A program made the position numbers and the translations under genes. From Maratus speciosus (lineage: Eukaryota > Arthropoda > Arachnida > Araneae > Salticidae), in assembly GCA_963932465.1 (NCBI GenBank), contig OZ010786.1:593391038-593455037 (forward strand): a stretch of DNA of 64,000 nt, read 5' to 3'. The notes beneath the pieces are model-generated. The model was not told the DNA's origin. It did no database searches and worked only from the letters and a program-made list of their open reading frames with translations. Of the stretch, positions 30,991-43,387 are shown piece by piece. Numbering within the stretch: the first letter of the stretch is position 1; every line of letters begins with the position of its first letter.

Positions 30991-33717
30991 TCAAAGAAGT
31001 TCAACGAAGGTGCATCCGGTAAAAATAATACAATTTGATTAATCATCGAAGCATTTCACTTATTTCGAGACAGGAATATTTTTCGATGCGTGAAATGATC
31101 GAATTGATTCTTCCTTCTGAAGAGGTAATTATGAAATAGAGAATATATCGTCATCATAATATATTTATAAGCTTGTTGAATCGAATTCTATTTTTATACT
31201 CTGCTTCATATACAAGAAAAATGTGTTGAATAATGAATATTTAGTTCACTGTTTAGTTAATATTTTCATAATATCCATTTAAGTATTTCTTGTTGAAAAA
31301 TATGGAAACCACTTTCAAAGTAGTTTTACGTACCTACCTCAGGTAAATAAAAATACTATTTGACTAGTCATCAAGGCATTTTATTTCGTTCAATACCGTA
31401 TTATTTGTCGATGCAAGAAATGTCAAATGGGTGCTTTTTTGAATATGTAATTACCTCCTCACTGTATATTTAAAGTTTACTGAATAAAATTCCCTACTAT
31501 ATTTATATTCTGCTTCAAATAGAAATAGAAGGTATTTAGTAATTAATATTCATTTCACTTTTTTAGTCAAATTGCTTTATAATATTAATTTACATTTCTT
31601 GCAGGAAAATATAAAAATCATTTTCACAGCAATTAAACGAAGCTACATAAGGGTAAAGAGTTTGTTTTGATTAACCATCGAATGATTTCAATGTGTTCGA
31701 CACAGTAAGATTTTTCAGCACGTAAAATATTTGAATAAATGCTTCATTGTGAGAGGTAATTACTTCGCAACTGTGTTTTCACATTTTTAATTGGTTGTGA
31801 TAATATCCAAATTCCTTAGAAGGAATATTTCTAGAAATTATACATGTATTTTTACAGTTTACAGCATAGAGTTCTGTGCTATATTTATATTCTTCACAAA
31901 ATACCTTTAATGTGTTGAATAATGAATATTCATTTCAGTTCGTATTCTAATATTTTCGTAATTCTGTTAAATATTTCGTATTAGAAAATAAGGAAACCAA
32001 TTCTAAGTAGTTCTATGAAGCTACATCAGGTAAAAAGAATACAATTTGATTAATCATCGAAGCATTTCATTTGGTTCGAGACAGGAATGTTTTTCGATGC
32101 GTAAGAGGATCGAATTGATGCTTCTTTGTGGAGATGTGATTACCTCGTCGCATCAAATTTATAAGCTTACTAAATGGAATTATGTGATATATTTTTACTC
32201 TGCAACATATATAAGAAAAATGTGTTGAATAATGAATATCCATTACACCTTCTAGTCTAATGTTTTCATAGTATTCATTTATTTCCTATTGGAAAATATG
32301 AAACAATTTCCAAATTAGTTTCAAAGCTACATCAGAGTAAAAAATGCAGTTTTGTCAGCCGTCAAAACATTTCATTTGATTCGGCATGGTAATATTTTTC
32401 GACATGTTGATTGTCAAATAGATGCTTCTTTGAGAAGATGTAATGACCTCGTCACTGTATATTTATAGTTTATTGAGTAAGATTATGTGCTATATATTTC
32501 TATTCTGCTTAAAATAGAGGAATAAAATATTGAATAGTAAATATTTATTTAGTTAATTCCTTTGTAATATACATTTAAATATTTCGTGGGGGAGAATATG
32601 GAAATTACATCCACAGTAGTTTAACAAAGCTACACAAGTGTAAAATAGTACATTTTGATTAGTCTACTGGTTAATATTTTTCAATGCGTGAAATATTTGA
32701 ATATATGCTTCTGTATGAAAAGGTGATTACTTCTCAGCTGTATTTTAACATTTTTAATTGCTTGTATTTACATAAATTGCTTAAATTTAGTATTTTTAAA
32801 TTAATTTGTATATATATATATATATATATACATTTTAAGTTTACAGAAAAGTTCCGTGCTATATTTATATTCTGAATGTAAGATAATATTTAAAATATTT
32901 GAATAAATGATTCACTTTGAAGAGATAATTACTTCGCAACTATGTTTTTACATTTTTAGTTGCTTGTATTTATATTCAAATTGCTTAAATGAAAATTTCC
33001 AAATTATTCTATATATATTTTTTAAATTTACAGAATAATTCTGCACTATGTTTATATTCTGAATGAAAGAGAATACTTGAATAAATGTTTCACTTTGAAG
33101 AGATGATTACTTCGCAACTGTGTTTTTAAAATTTTAATTGCCTGTATTTGTATTCAAATTTCTTAAATTAAATATTTCCGAATTATTCTCTCCATATTTA
33201 TTAGTTTTTCACAATAGATTTCTGTGCTATATTTATATTCTGATTGAAAGAGAATAATTGAAATAGTTGAATAAATGCTTTACTGTGAGGAGTTAATTTC
33301 TTCGCAAATATGGTTTTACATTTTTAATTGTTTGTATCTGTATTCAAATTGCTTAAGTTGAATATTACCGAATTATTCTGTCTATATTTTTTAATTTTCA
33401 GAATAGAATTCTGTGTTATATTTATATTCTGACTGAAAGAGAATATTTGAAATATTTGAATAAATGCTTCACTGTGAGGAGGTAATTACTTCGCAACTAT
33501 GTTTTAACATTTTTGATTGCTTGTATTTATATTCCAATTGCTTCAATGAATAGTTCTAAATTATTTTATAAATATTACCATATTTATATTCTGAATGAAT
33601 GAGGATATTTGAAATATTTGAATAAGTGCTTCACTATGAGAAAGTAATTCCTTCACAAGTATGTTTTTGCATTTTAATTGCTTGTATTTACATTCATTTT
33701 CCTTAAACATGGTTCGT

Positions 33718-33886
33718 ACGCCTCCTTCAATTTTGCAGACTAGAAATTTTTTTCGTACCAGTATTATCTTATAGAAAAGAAGATCTTAAAAGAAGGCGAA
33801 ATTTTGCGCGTTTAACCTAGGTTTCTTTTTCTATAAAAATATACTGGTAGTTTCCTGGAAAAATAACGGTATCCGTACGAACCATG
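33718..33886. mobile_element. MITE with CATGGTTCGTACG ends, 169 bp
   Basis: CATGGTTCGTACG and CGTACGAACCATG are perfect inverse ends. TTAAA lies on both sides (33713-33717, 33887-33891), so the duplication is TTAA or TTAAA. Neighbouring monomers show the empty site as GCTTAAATTGAATATT. An inner ACCAGTAT block is shared with the MITEs at 26344 and 29840. Confidence 0.8.
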
Positions 33887-34468
33887 TTAAATTGAATATT
33901 TCAAAATTATTCTATATACATTTTTTAATTTTACAGAATAATTCTGTGCTATATTTATATTCTGAATGAAAAAGAATATTGGAAATATTTGAATAAACGC
34001 TTCACTTTGAAGACATAATTACTTCGGAACTGTGTTTTTACATTTTTAATTGCTTGTAATTATATTCAAATTGCTTGAATTGAAGATTTCTAAAAGGAAT
34101 TGAATAAGGAGTATTCATTCGAATTTTACATATTTACTGTATTTCGAATGCAGAGAAAAATCTCACTTTAAATTTTACTTTAAACATATCTATTTTTCCC
34201 CCCCAATATTTTAACAATTTGCTTAAATTGGATACAAGAATTTTACCTGAAAGTAACATGTGTCTATTAATATTCCTGAGCAGTAAATTTTACTTCAAAA
34301 ATAAAATGAATTGTATATAAAATTTACTTACCTTACTATTTTATATCATAGTAGATTCGAAAATTCGAAATTCTGCAAAGAAAAAAAACATATTATTAGT
34401 TTACGGAAGAATGTTATTTTCTACGTGGAATTTATTTACTTTTTTATAATTCTATATCACATCTTTAA

Positions 34469-34668
34469 CCTTCCGTCTACCAGACGGGTCCATTGGACCC
34501 GACATGTACATTCAAAATATTTATTCAAACCAGAAATTTCTTCAAAACAAACTAAATGTATAAATCAGACAATAATAAGTTAAATAAACAAATTAAATAG
34601 TTTTAAGTAAAAATTCTGGTGTGGAATGTTTTTATAAAACTTGAGTAAAATTTCCGGTAGTTCTAGGG
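34469..34668. mobile_element. TTAA-flanked MITE, 200 bp
   Basis: TTAA at 34465-34468 and 34669-34672; left end CTTCCGTCTACCAGACGGG begins with a small hairpin (CCGTCTACCAGACGG), right end GTTCTAGGG. The interior matches the MITE at 27803-28004. Confidence 0.8.
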
Positions 34669-34672
34669 TTAA

Positions 34673-35870
34673 TACAGGTAAAATTAACCCACATTTTCAG
34701 AAGAACACTTAGAAGTTGGAAGCTATGTAATATATATTTTAAAATTAACACTTGAATATATAAGTACATCTACATTATAAAAGACAAATAAGTCTCATTT
34801 TGAAAATGACAACAGCAGACGATTAAATTTCGTATTTACTGCAATTTAAGGGAAAAAAAATAAATTTCTAAGTATCGAATATTTTCAATTTTTACGCTGT
34901 CCAATGGGAAAAAATGTACTTTCAATTGTAATTTGTTTTAAAACTATATTGCAATTTGTTTCAAAAATGTATCGCCATTTACTCAATTTTTATTTTCTTT
35001 AAATAATTTTCAAGCATGATTTCACACCCCCCCACCCTCCTTCAAATCTATCTCTATCGTGTGAAGATGACTGCGAAAGATAAGTCCGTTTGCACTTAAT
35101 ATAGATAGCTCATAATTTCTTTCCAGCATATTCTATGTCGAAAATAAAACATCCATTTATCAGTAGTATAAATAAAACACAAATTTAAGACATGTAATCG
35201 AAATTAGCACTTTAGCCACTGAAATAAAACGAATGAAACAGGCAGATTGTAAATAAAGATATTTGGCTATTTCTTCGGCTGTTAAATCCTGACACAAAAC
35301 CATTAGGAAAATACTTTTTTAAATACATTTCAAAACTTTCTTTTAACGCATCATTGCTGTTTTTCATATAAATATGATTTCAAGTAGTGTTAATAAACAT
35401 TGTAAAATATGTATTAAATGTAAAAAATCTAGTACAATTATCAATTTATAGAAAAAGTAGATACGTATGAGACTTTCTAACCGCAATGATTGAGATTATT
35501 TGTTGATACATTTTTTTTTTATTAATTGCATTTTTTAAATCAAACAACGCGTAAAGATATATAAATATACTACATCAAAAGTTGCTAGCAGAACCTATCG
35601 AAAATTATCTAGTTCAATCGCTGTGCCTTTAGTATGTGCAGAGAAAAAATGGTGTTGACATTAGAAATAGTAGAGTAATTCAGGGATTTATGCCGCGCAT
35701 TTTTTTGAATTTGTGTATGAAGTCCCATGGTGGGCATAAAATAAAAACTAGTATGTTGTGGCCATCACAAAAATTTCTTCTATATAAATCACATCAATTA
35801 AATCATTTAAATAGTACAAGAAATAAGAACGATTTAGCACCAATTCATATCAAAGTATATCTGAATTTAA
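34673..35870. other. No recognised feature
   Basis: AT-rich with one C-run near 35026. The 88-codon frame at 35636-35902 runs into the tandem repeat and has no motif. Confidence 0.4.
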
Positions 35871-35872
35871 AG

Positions 35873-36640
35873 TTGGAGGAAAATTCGTGCATTAGTTCTT
35901 GAGATAGAGCTATAGCGGAAATTCTGAGAAAAATGTAGCATAGCAGCGCCACCTGTTGAGCGATTTACACCAAAAGTAAACAGCACTGAACGATATCAAG
36001 GTATACCTGAATCTGAAGTTTGTTGAAAATCCATGCATTAGTTCTTGAGATAAAGCTATTGCGGAAATCGCAAAAAAATACAGCATAGCAGCGCCACCTG
36101 TTGAGCGATTTACACCAAAAATTAAACAGCACTAATTTATACGTCAATTCATGTCAAGGACTAACTAAATCTGAAGTTTGATGAAAATCCGTGTAATAGT
36201 TCTTGAGATACAGCTCTTGTGGAAATCGTGAAAAATGCAGTGCCATCTGTTGGGCGATTCACACCAAAAATTAAACAGCACTAATTTATATCAGGGACTA
36301 ACTGAATCTGAAGTTTGATGAAAATTCGTACATTTTTTCTTGAGTTAGAGCTATTGCGATAATCATGAACAATGCAGCACACCAGCGTCACCTGTTGGGC
36401 GATTTTCACAAAAAAGTAATCAGCACCAAACTGTATCTCGGACTAACTGAATCTCTGAAGTTTTATTAAAATCCGTGCAGTAGTCCTTGAGATACAGCTA
36501 TTGCAGAAATCATGAAAAATGCCGCATAGCAGCGCCACCTTTTGGGCGATTTTCACCAAAAACTAATCAGGTACAGTCTATATCAAGGTCTAACTAAATA
36601 TGAAGTTTTATGAAATTCCGTGCATTAGTTCCTGAGATAG
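35873..36640. repeat. Five to six tandem copies of about 147 bp
   Basis: Each copy holds CAGCGCCACCTGTTGAGCGA, TTACACCAAAA, then TCTGAAGTTTGATGAAAATC and TTAGTTCTTGAGATA. Starts are near 35873, 36019, 36169, 36309, 36454 and a partial one at 36600. Copies are moderately diverged. Confidence 0.85.
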
Positions 36641-36835
36641 AGCGCCCACAAAATTTTTGTCACATACAGACTCACAGAGTGACAGACAGACTCACAGACA
36701 GACATTTTCTAAAAACCATCAAATCGTGTTCTGGGCATTCAAAAACGTATAAATCCGTCGAAAACCGGAAGTCGAAAATTTTCACGAATCCAATACTTTC
36801 TTCTTGTAAAGATAGAAGAAAGTAAAAATCATGCT
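36641..36835. other. Conserved-looking tail after the 147-bp array
   Basis: It begins with ACAGAC-rich sequence (36663-36710), then AAACCGGAAGTCGAAAATTT and CCAATACTTTCTTC, ending with GATAGAAGAAAGTAAAAA. From memory, an ACAGAC tract followed by a TACTTTC/GAAAGTAAAA hairpin end is common at the 3' side of widespread invertebrate retroposons or Helitron-like repeats with the 147-bp type array in front. The exact family is not recognised. Confidence 0.4.
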
Positions 36836-37256
36836 GTGCTATTTAATGTTAAATATACAATGCGTGTACTGCGAAAAAAATAATTCAAAACAAATAATTA
36901 ATATTTTTTAACAATTTTTTTTCTAAAACATTACAACCGTACATTCAGGCTGAGACGCCGCTCTTGTGCGGTGTTTATGCCGCGCTTGTAATAAGAACAG
37001 AATGAAACTATAAATAAAAATATTTAAAAAAATATATTCATATCTGGTATTCATATAATTAACGATGTAATAAAAAAATGAAACTAAATGAGTACAATGA
37101 TTCAAATTAAGAATTGTTTGCCTACTTTCACTATTAAAATTATCGACTTATTTTTTTTACATTAAATTTTAATTGTTATTTCAGCAACAGCGTAACATCA
37201 GTTTATTAGAGAGGGAAAAGAAAAAAAAGTAAAATTGTGTTTACATAATTTATTTG
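36836..37256. other. No recognised feature
   Basis: AT-rich; the 60-codon minus-strand frame is not recognised. Confidence 0.4.
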
Positions 37257-37260
37257 TTAA

Positions 37261-37464
37261 CCCTTTCGGGGCTGGTGGCTTTTACACAAATTTTATTCGG
37301 TTGGCACCACCTTTTTAAAAGAAGTTACCTTTACTTAAATAATCATGAAAATGCTCTAATTAAACAAACCAAATATTATTATTTTTTTTTTTTTACTGGT
37401 GCCAGTAACAAATTTTGTATTCTATATACGAAGGTGCTTATATGCACCTATGGTCCCGAATGTG
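37261..37464. mobile_element. TTAA-flanked MITE, 204 bp
   Basis: TTAA at 37257-37260 and 37465-37468; CCCTTTCGGGGC at the left and GGTCCCGAATGTG at the right, imperfect inverse. The size equals the other small TTAA elements; an old copy. Confidence 0.65.
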
Positions 37465-37468
37465 TTAA

Positions 37469-38285
37469 TAGACCTGTTTTTTCAACTACAATCTACAGAA
37501 AAAGTGTCGAAAAAGCACAGTCTTTATGTAACTACATTTGACACATGATGCAACGAAGCCAATTACACTTTCTCTGTTTTGGAGTAGTTTTCTAAACATT
37601 CCTTGCGCACAGAATGTCTGCGGTACGCGTAATCCAATTTTTCATTATTGTCATCTTCACTTGCATCTTTCTTGTGCTTCTTACTTTTTATTTTTCCATT
37701 TTTCTCCTTTGGTTTTAGTAAACTTGATAACATGCCTAACATGGTTAGTCTGAGAAAAAAGAAAAGGAAAACTTAATAACACTTAATCATTCCGTACAAA
37801 AGAAACTGCGGCATGTATACCGGAATTGCAGTGTGACATGCATCTCATTTTGCATGGTGCAGACGTCGGCTATCGCAATTACCTGCCATCGCTAAGGGGA
37901 ATGGCGTATCCATTACACACAGTACTCTATACAAACGCTACACTTAGTTTTGACTTCGAAATCATGCATGCATTTAGTAATTAGTGTATGAAAAGTATTT
38001 AAACTTAACGTGTTTAAAAGTTCAGTGAATCACGCACTTACGTTAAAATAAAGATTGTAATTCTACAAGTAAACATCGAAATGGGATTCACGCTATACAC
38101 TGGTTAAACTATTCTCATTGCGCACCTACACTGTGTGTTTGACAACCATCTATTGATAATTACAAGAAATACAACGGGTGCGGCATCTACCCCGGAAGCG
38201 GTGACTCTCCCGGAGTTACGCTATATATGATGATTTTCACCAATATTTTGTAACCCGGGATGGTCGGTTTATCACCTAGTATATA
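37469..38285. other. No recognised feature
   Basis: Short frames only (37538-37753, 38187-38399), without motif. Confidence 0.4.
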
Positions 38286-38289
38286 TAAA

Positions 38290-38710
38290 ATGCAAATGGA
38301 AGTTACGTTCCGATAGCTTATAACTTGAGTGCTATTGAATGGATTTTGATATAGGTAAACATTATAAATTAGATAATTTTCCAGAAAAGGTTTTAGCATG
38401 TAAGGTACTGTTCTACGATTCTTAGTTACAGAGTTATCTGGAAAAGTTCTATAATCCGCTTACGAAGTTTCTACTGGATAGATTTCGATAGAATTTACAT
38501 TGTTAATTAAATAATTTTAAAGGTGATATTTTAACATATAACAAATCGTTCTACGTTGGTTAGTTATACAATTATGGAGAAAAGTTTTATAATTATGTGA
38601 ACATGATAATGGAAGATCAGCCTTTTAAAAATGATCTACTGGACGGATTTTGATAAGACTTGCATTGTTAGTTCATAATTTTTAAACGATCGTTTTAGTA
38701 TATTTCATAT
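38290..38710. repeat. Tandem repeat, about 170 bp, two and a half copies
   Basis: Blocks CTACTGGATAGATTTCGATA, TTTACATTGTTAATT, AGTTATACA and GAAAAGTTTTATAAT recur at about 170-bp spacing. Confidence 0.7.
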
Positions 38711-38771
38711 CATGCTATCGTTCTTTCTCAAACCCTATGTTAAATGATAAACTAAAAGAATTCGCGCTTAA

Positions 38772-38977
38772 CCCTTTCAGGAGTGCTGTTTGCAGTCTGC
38801 AAACGGTTAATTTCAATGCCCAAACTGCCAAATGGCACCAGTAATTTTTTAGTACAATTTTGATCTCATACGTGATGAAAAGCTTTTGATAATTTTCCAA
38901 TAAAATTGTTCATAAATTACGGTGTGAATTAATCATTTCAACAATTTTGGAGCAGAAATGCTTTGCCCCTGAAAGGT
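38772..38977. mobile_element. TTAA-flanked MITE, 206 bp
   Basis: TTAA at 38768-38771 and 38978-38981; ends CCCTTTCAGGAG and CCCCTGAAAGG. A short hairpin TTTGCAGTCTGCAAA lies next to the left end. The right half resembles 18100-18168 inside the piggyBac-like element. Confidence 0.85.
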
Positions 38978-38981
38978 TTAA

Positions 38982-39774
38982 CAGCCCAAATTTTGTCTGA
39001 TATCATTAAAAATGTAATAGCAAAATGTCATTCGTATCGTTTTCAGCAATGCGGAAGGACATTCTAATTAAAGGTACATAGAGATTTCACACACGTTCAA
39101 ACTCACTGATAGATTTCTCTTCATTCAAGGTTCATTTGGAGAAATGGATCAGAGTAGCGGACGAAGCCTGCAGATTGCAAATAAAAGATAAATGTTTTTA
39201 AATCCACGGAAAGATAATATAACCTTATTAGAGTTACCCACGATTCTGAAAAGCGTTATTTATCTTTAAAGCCTCGGAAATCAATATATTTTTGAGCTTT
39301 AAAGAAACGTTTATAAAAACAAAGTCTCCTTTGCTGCCAATGATTTTCGTAAACGCTTCTGAATAGTTTCTATTATTTATTAATTAGTTTACTTGAACGT
39401 AATGTCAGCTTTTAGGATGATATGAATTCTCAATAAAAGATTTTCAGCTGCATTATTGAATTTATACATGCAAGGGGAGTGAAATTATATTAATTTTAAT
39501 GTCAATGTTAATGCTTTTAATTTATCATGTTTGTCTGTAAAACATTGGTGGTTGACCGTGAAAATGTTTACTTGATAATTGATAGTATCCAGAAACCTAT
39601 ATTCCTGGTTGAACAAACTGATTAATACGCTGCAAAAACTACTCGAAATCGTTTTCGAAAATCAGTGGCAGGAAAAGAAACTTTGTTTTTATAAATCATT
39701 TTCTTTTATCTCAAAATTTGGGAATGGTGGGTAACTCGGTAGAGGTTATGTTATATTTCCTTTCGTGACTATAT
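38982..39774. other. No recognised feature
   Basis: No open frame, TIR or tandem pattern noticed. Confidence 0.4.
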
Positions 39775-40010
39775 TATTTTTACTACATTCAGAAACAGCT
39801 AACTTTTTAAAAAGTGTTTTCAGTCTTAATTTTATTTTTCCTACATTCAGAAAAAGCTGTCCTTTTTAAAAAGCGTTTTCAGTGTCAATATTATTTTTTC
39901 CTACATTCAGAAATAGCTGTCTTTTTCAGCAGCATTTCCAACGGCAATATTATTTTTTTCCAACATTCAGAAACAACTGTCTTTTTTAGCAACGATTCCA
40001 ATGACAATAT
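39775..40010. repeat. Four tandem copies of about 61 bp
   Basis: Unit: CTACATTCAGAAA, AGCTGTCTTTTT, then TTCCAATGACAATATTATTT. Copies start near 39784, 39841, 39901 and 39961. Confidence 0.85.
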
Positions 40011-40980
40011 GCAGATCAGGGTTTCTTTATGTTAATAAAAGTTTTTTAGATAATAATTTGACTTACTTAGTCGCGTAATTAAATAAGACCAATTTGTTTA
40101 TGAGAAAATACTGGTATATTCCAGGGAAAAAAAAAACCTGATATCTTGCCACTCTATCTTTTTCAGTACTGTAAAATTTAGATATGAAAAATAATCGTGC
40201 TTAAAATCTTTATTTTATAATTTCTTAAGAAATACAATATATGTTAAAAAAGTAGTAAATAAACTAACAATTTGAAATAATATTTAAAAATTGAAGTATT
40301 AATCCACTTTTTCGATTAAGGCAAATACATAATACAGACAAATTTCTTATTTACAAATTAAAATGTAGAAAAGAAAAATTTGAACTACTATAAAAATGTA
40401 CAAACTGAACTAACGCTTCTTAATTTTGAAAGTATATCTTACTTAAAAAATTGACTTAATATATTGAGTTTCGTTAGTCTTATTTATAGTTTTTACGTTG
40501 ACAAAATTTTCACTCATTTATGGACATTGCCACTTTTTTTTAATAATGCATGAAATATAAAGATTTACTGGGTAGTGGGATTTGTATGACTATTTTAATG
40601 ACAATATCTAAATTACGAGAATGTTTCATTAATATTGTTGACATATTTATATATTATTTGGTGCAAAAAATTTATAAAATATCAGCAAACGTTCTCACGC
40701 TATAAAACTGTAATGCTTTCACAATATTTTTAAAAACAAACAAAATTCTGTTTCAAGATGTTGTAATTTTTGCATATTTATTTAAAAATAGTTCAGAAAA
40801 CAGAATAATTATTTTTTTAAGGAGCAAATAACGGAATCTTTTGAATAAATATTATCAGACATTTAAAATAAGATATAAATCTTCATTTTAGATGCTTATA
40901 AATATCAATATAAATAAAACGTTTGAAATAGTTCTTCAGTTTTACGCATTTTGTATTTTTGAATTCTTGATCACGGCTAA
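40011..40980. other. No recognised feature
   Basis: Very AT-rich; no structure seen. Confidence 0.4.
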
Positions 40981-41155
40981 CAAGGAGAGGGTCCGAGGTT
41001 GGTCTCACCAAATACGATGAACATTTGTGCTTCGATAGAGTATAGTTAGTATATGAATATATGGCCGGCATAAAGCGCCCCAGGGGGTCTTGCGAAAATA
41101 AGTCGCAAGGTTTAAACTATAGTTTATAATTGGATAAATTTCCTTTTCTTGCAAG

Positions 41156-41222
41156 CAGCTCCGTGGCATATTCGGTAACATGCTGGATTTGCGTTTTTTC
41201 TACCCGGGATCACACCCGTAGC
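41156..41222 (+). other. tRNA-like segment in left foldback arm
   Basis: TCCGTGGCATATTCGGTAAC resembles a tRNA D-arm and pol III A box, and CCCGGGATCACACCCG about 30 bp later resembles a T-arm and B box with GGATCA in place of GGTTCA. It does not fold as a full tRNA by eye. It may be the head of an old tRNA-derived SINE swallowed by the foldback. Confidence 0.35.
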
Positions 41223-42470
41223 GGACTTGTTTTTCGAAACGAAAATTTTTATCAATCAGTTTCGAACCGCAATTGAAAAAATGTGCATAATAATTGAAAT
41301 TTACGAAAAATATGAATTAAATGTGTTTTGTAGCGTATAAGTGCTTATTAACTACGATATTTTGCATGCTGAAAAAAAAAACGCATATTTAATGCCTATA
41401 GACCAGAAAATTTTTGTTGTTATTTAAAATTATTTACAGTTATTTCAATGATTAGTCTACTATTTTTCGCAGGGAAATAAATTAAAACACGTGGTATAAA
41501 TGCGTGAATAATTATATTACTTTAATTCTCTTTTTATATGTAAGTATTTCGAATATTTCATGATTTTTTTTAATACCCTTTTTTAAAATTCTTAATTTGA
41601 CTTTTTTATTTCGGATATTTGGTTTAGTAATTATTACCTACGTAATAACGATTTTCAGCAGCTCAATATCTTTTTAGAACTTATTTTTAAGCAAAAAGAC
41701 AGTTATTCTAACTATAATCATAAGAATCCAAGATTTAAAAAAATTAAAAGTTAAAAAGCTAGTTGGTAAAAAATGAAATATTTTTTCACTGTGAAAAGTA
41801 GTAGCTTATTTATGTAAATAATAGTAAATAAATTTTAAAATTAGCTTAATTTTATGGTCTATAAAAGTTCTAATTGTATTATTTTTAGTTTGTTATTTAT
41901 TATTATTTATTTATGTTATGTTTACTTTTCATTAACTATATATAAACATGCAAAGATTCACACTTAAAATTGTATTTATATAATTAAACTGCATTATATA
42001 AAAATATTAATCAAGAAAAAAAAACAAAAAAGATTTCCGAAAGAAATTACTACGTAGACAGTTATTCTAATTAAAGATCAAGAGTCCCAGACTTTAAAAA
42101 ATCATATTAAAAATAAAAATGCATATTTTTCAAACCATGAAATATTTGAAGTATTTGAATGAGGAAACAAAATGAAAATAATATACTTGTTCACTTATTT
42201 TAATTTATTTCTCTGTTATGAATTGTAGATATTCATTAAAATAACTGTAAATAATTTTATATAACAACAAAAATATTCTGGTCTACAGACATTAAAAATG
42301 CTTTTTTTTTATTATATATTTAAACATGCAAAATTTCGTAGTTAAAAAAGCACTTGCATGCTACAAAAGATACATTTAATTCATATTTTTCGTAAATTTC
42401 AATTATTATACAGATTTTTTCAATTGCGGTTCGAAAATGATTGATAAAAAATTTCGTTCCAAAAAACAAG

Positions 42471-42541
42471 TCCGAGCCGGGTTTGATCCCCGTTAGAAAA
42501 ACTCAAATGCAGCATGCTTCCAAACATGCCACGGAACCGCT
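42471..42541 (-). other. tRNA-like segment in right foldback arm
   Basis: Inverse copy of the left segment: on the minus strand TTCCGTGGCATGTTTGGAAG, then CGGGGATCAAACCCGGC. The B-box half is better kept here than on the left. Confidence 0.35.
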
Positions 42542-42717
42542 TGCGAAAGACTGAAATTTAGCCGGTTATTAACTATAGATTAAATTTGCGACTTATTTTC
42601 TCAAAACCCCCTGTGGGTTGCGCTTTATGGCAGTCATATATTTATATACTAACAAAAATCTATCGAAATACAAATGTTCATCGCATTCGGTGAGACCAAC
42701 CTCGGGCCCTCTCCTTG

Positions 42718-43319
42718 AAAACTATTCTACATAAATAAAAAACTATTTCCTTTTACTCAATGTCCTATCATAACAGCACTATACATATTTTATGCAAGAA
42801 ATTTCTATCAACTACAACGATAGCAGAATATATGCATTATACATATCTGCGTATATTATAAATCTGAGTTAATCTATTATACATAAGGAGAATAAATATC
42901 AGGATCAAACATAACATTTTTCTTTCGCAGCTTTTCCCACTTCTATTGATTTATATTGCCACTTTCACAAAGTAAAGTCTAGGAAATCACGTACTTTGTT
43001 AATCACTGGAAAAAAAATTCAGACACTTTTAGCAGAGTTCTGGAGTCACGAAACAGGATGGTTAAAGAGTATAATTAATGGTTATGTATTTGAGAAAATA
43101 TCAAGTTTGACAAGTTCACGCCATAATAATTTAATAGAAGATTTTCTTTTCGAAATGATAATTAAATATGTTTGAGTGAAAGCTGTTATATAATAACCTG
43201 AGCAGATAAATGTGAAAAAAATTTCAAAGTTGTAAATAGTGCTTTTCGCATGCTGTAAAATAAAATATCTACCAGAAAAATTGGAATGAAAAAAATTAAA
43301 TAGTTATCGAATTAATGAT
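42718..43319. other. No recognised feature
   Basis: AT-rich flank of the LINE; nothing seen. Confidence 0.4.
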
Positions 43320-43351
43320 GTAATAATGCCCAGACTCAGGCACTCCCACTC

Positions 43352-43387
43352 TCAGTCTGCTGGTGCCTCTTGGAGGGAACAGACGTG
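43352..43387 (+). promoter_or_regulatory. Internal Inr plus DPE core promoter of the LINE
   Basis: TCAGTC at 43352-43357 fits the arthropod initiator with A+1 at 43354. AGACGTG at 43381-43387 begins exactly at +28, the set position of the downstream promoter element. No TATA box is needed in this class. The start so predicted lies 23 bp inside the proposed 5' target duplication, so either the true 5' end is 43354 or extra bases were added upstream. Confidence 0.7.

Larger units (their letters stand above)
29640..34090. repeat. Tandem array with two period classes
   Basis: A monomer with the blocks GTGTTGAATAATGAATATTC, TTTCATAATATCCATTTAA, AAGCTACATCAGG, CATCGAAGCATTTCAT, ATGCTTCTTTGTGAAGAGGT, TAATTACTTCGCAACTGT and GTGCTATATTTATATTCTG repeats about a dozen times. 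From 29640 to about 32650 the spacing of the GAGGTAATTAC-type block is near 310-370 bp (leaving out insertions). From about 32700 to 34090 it is near 170-210 bp, because monomers there lack the GAATAATGAATATTC to CATCGAAGC half. Divergence between monomers is high, so the array is old. Insertions: 29840-29984, 30039-30990, 33718-33886. A (TA)n run lies at 32808-32830. Confidence 0.8.
40981..42717. mobile_element. Foldback element with about 500-bp inverted arms
   Basis: CAAGGAGAGGGTCCGAGGTT at the left answers CAAGGAGAGGGCCCGAGGTT at the right (reverse complement). The arms match with gaps to about 41480 on the left and from about 42210 on the right, including ATAAAGCGC, AATAAGTCGCAA, TTCGAACCGCAATTG and CAATTATTATNCAGATTTTT-type blocks. 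Both arms carry a tRNA-like segment. The 0.7 kb centre has partial direct repeats (AGACAGTTATTCTAA at 41699 and 42058). No target duplication is clear and no transposase is seen. Confidence 0.8.

Noticed and set aside
35873..36640. CRISPR-like array
   Set aside because: Units of about 147 bp without spacers, eukaryotic context and high divergence; ordinary tandem repeat.
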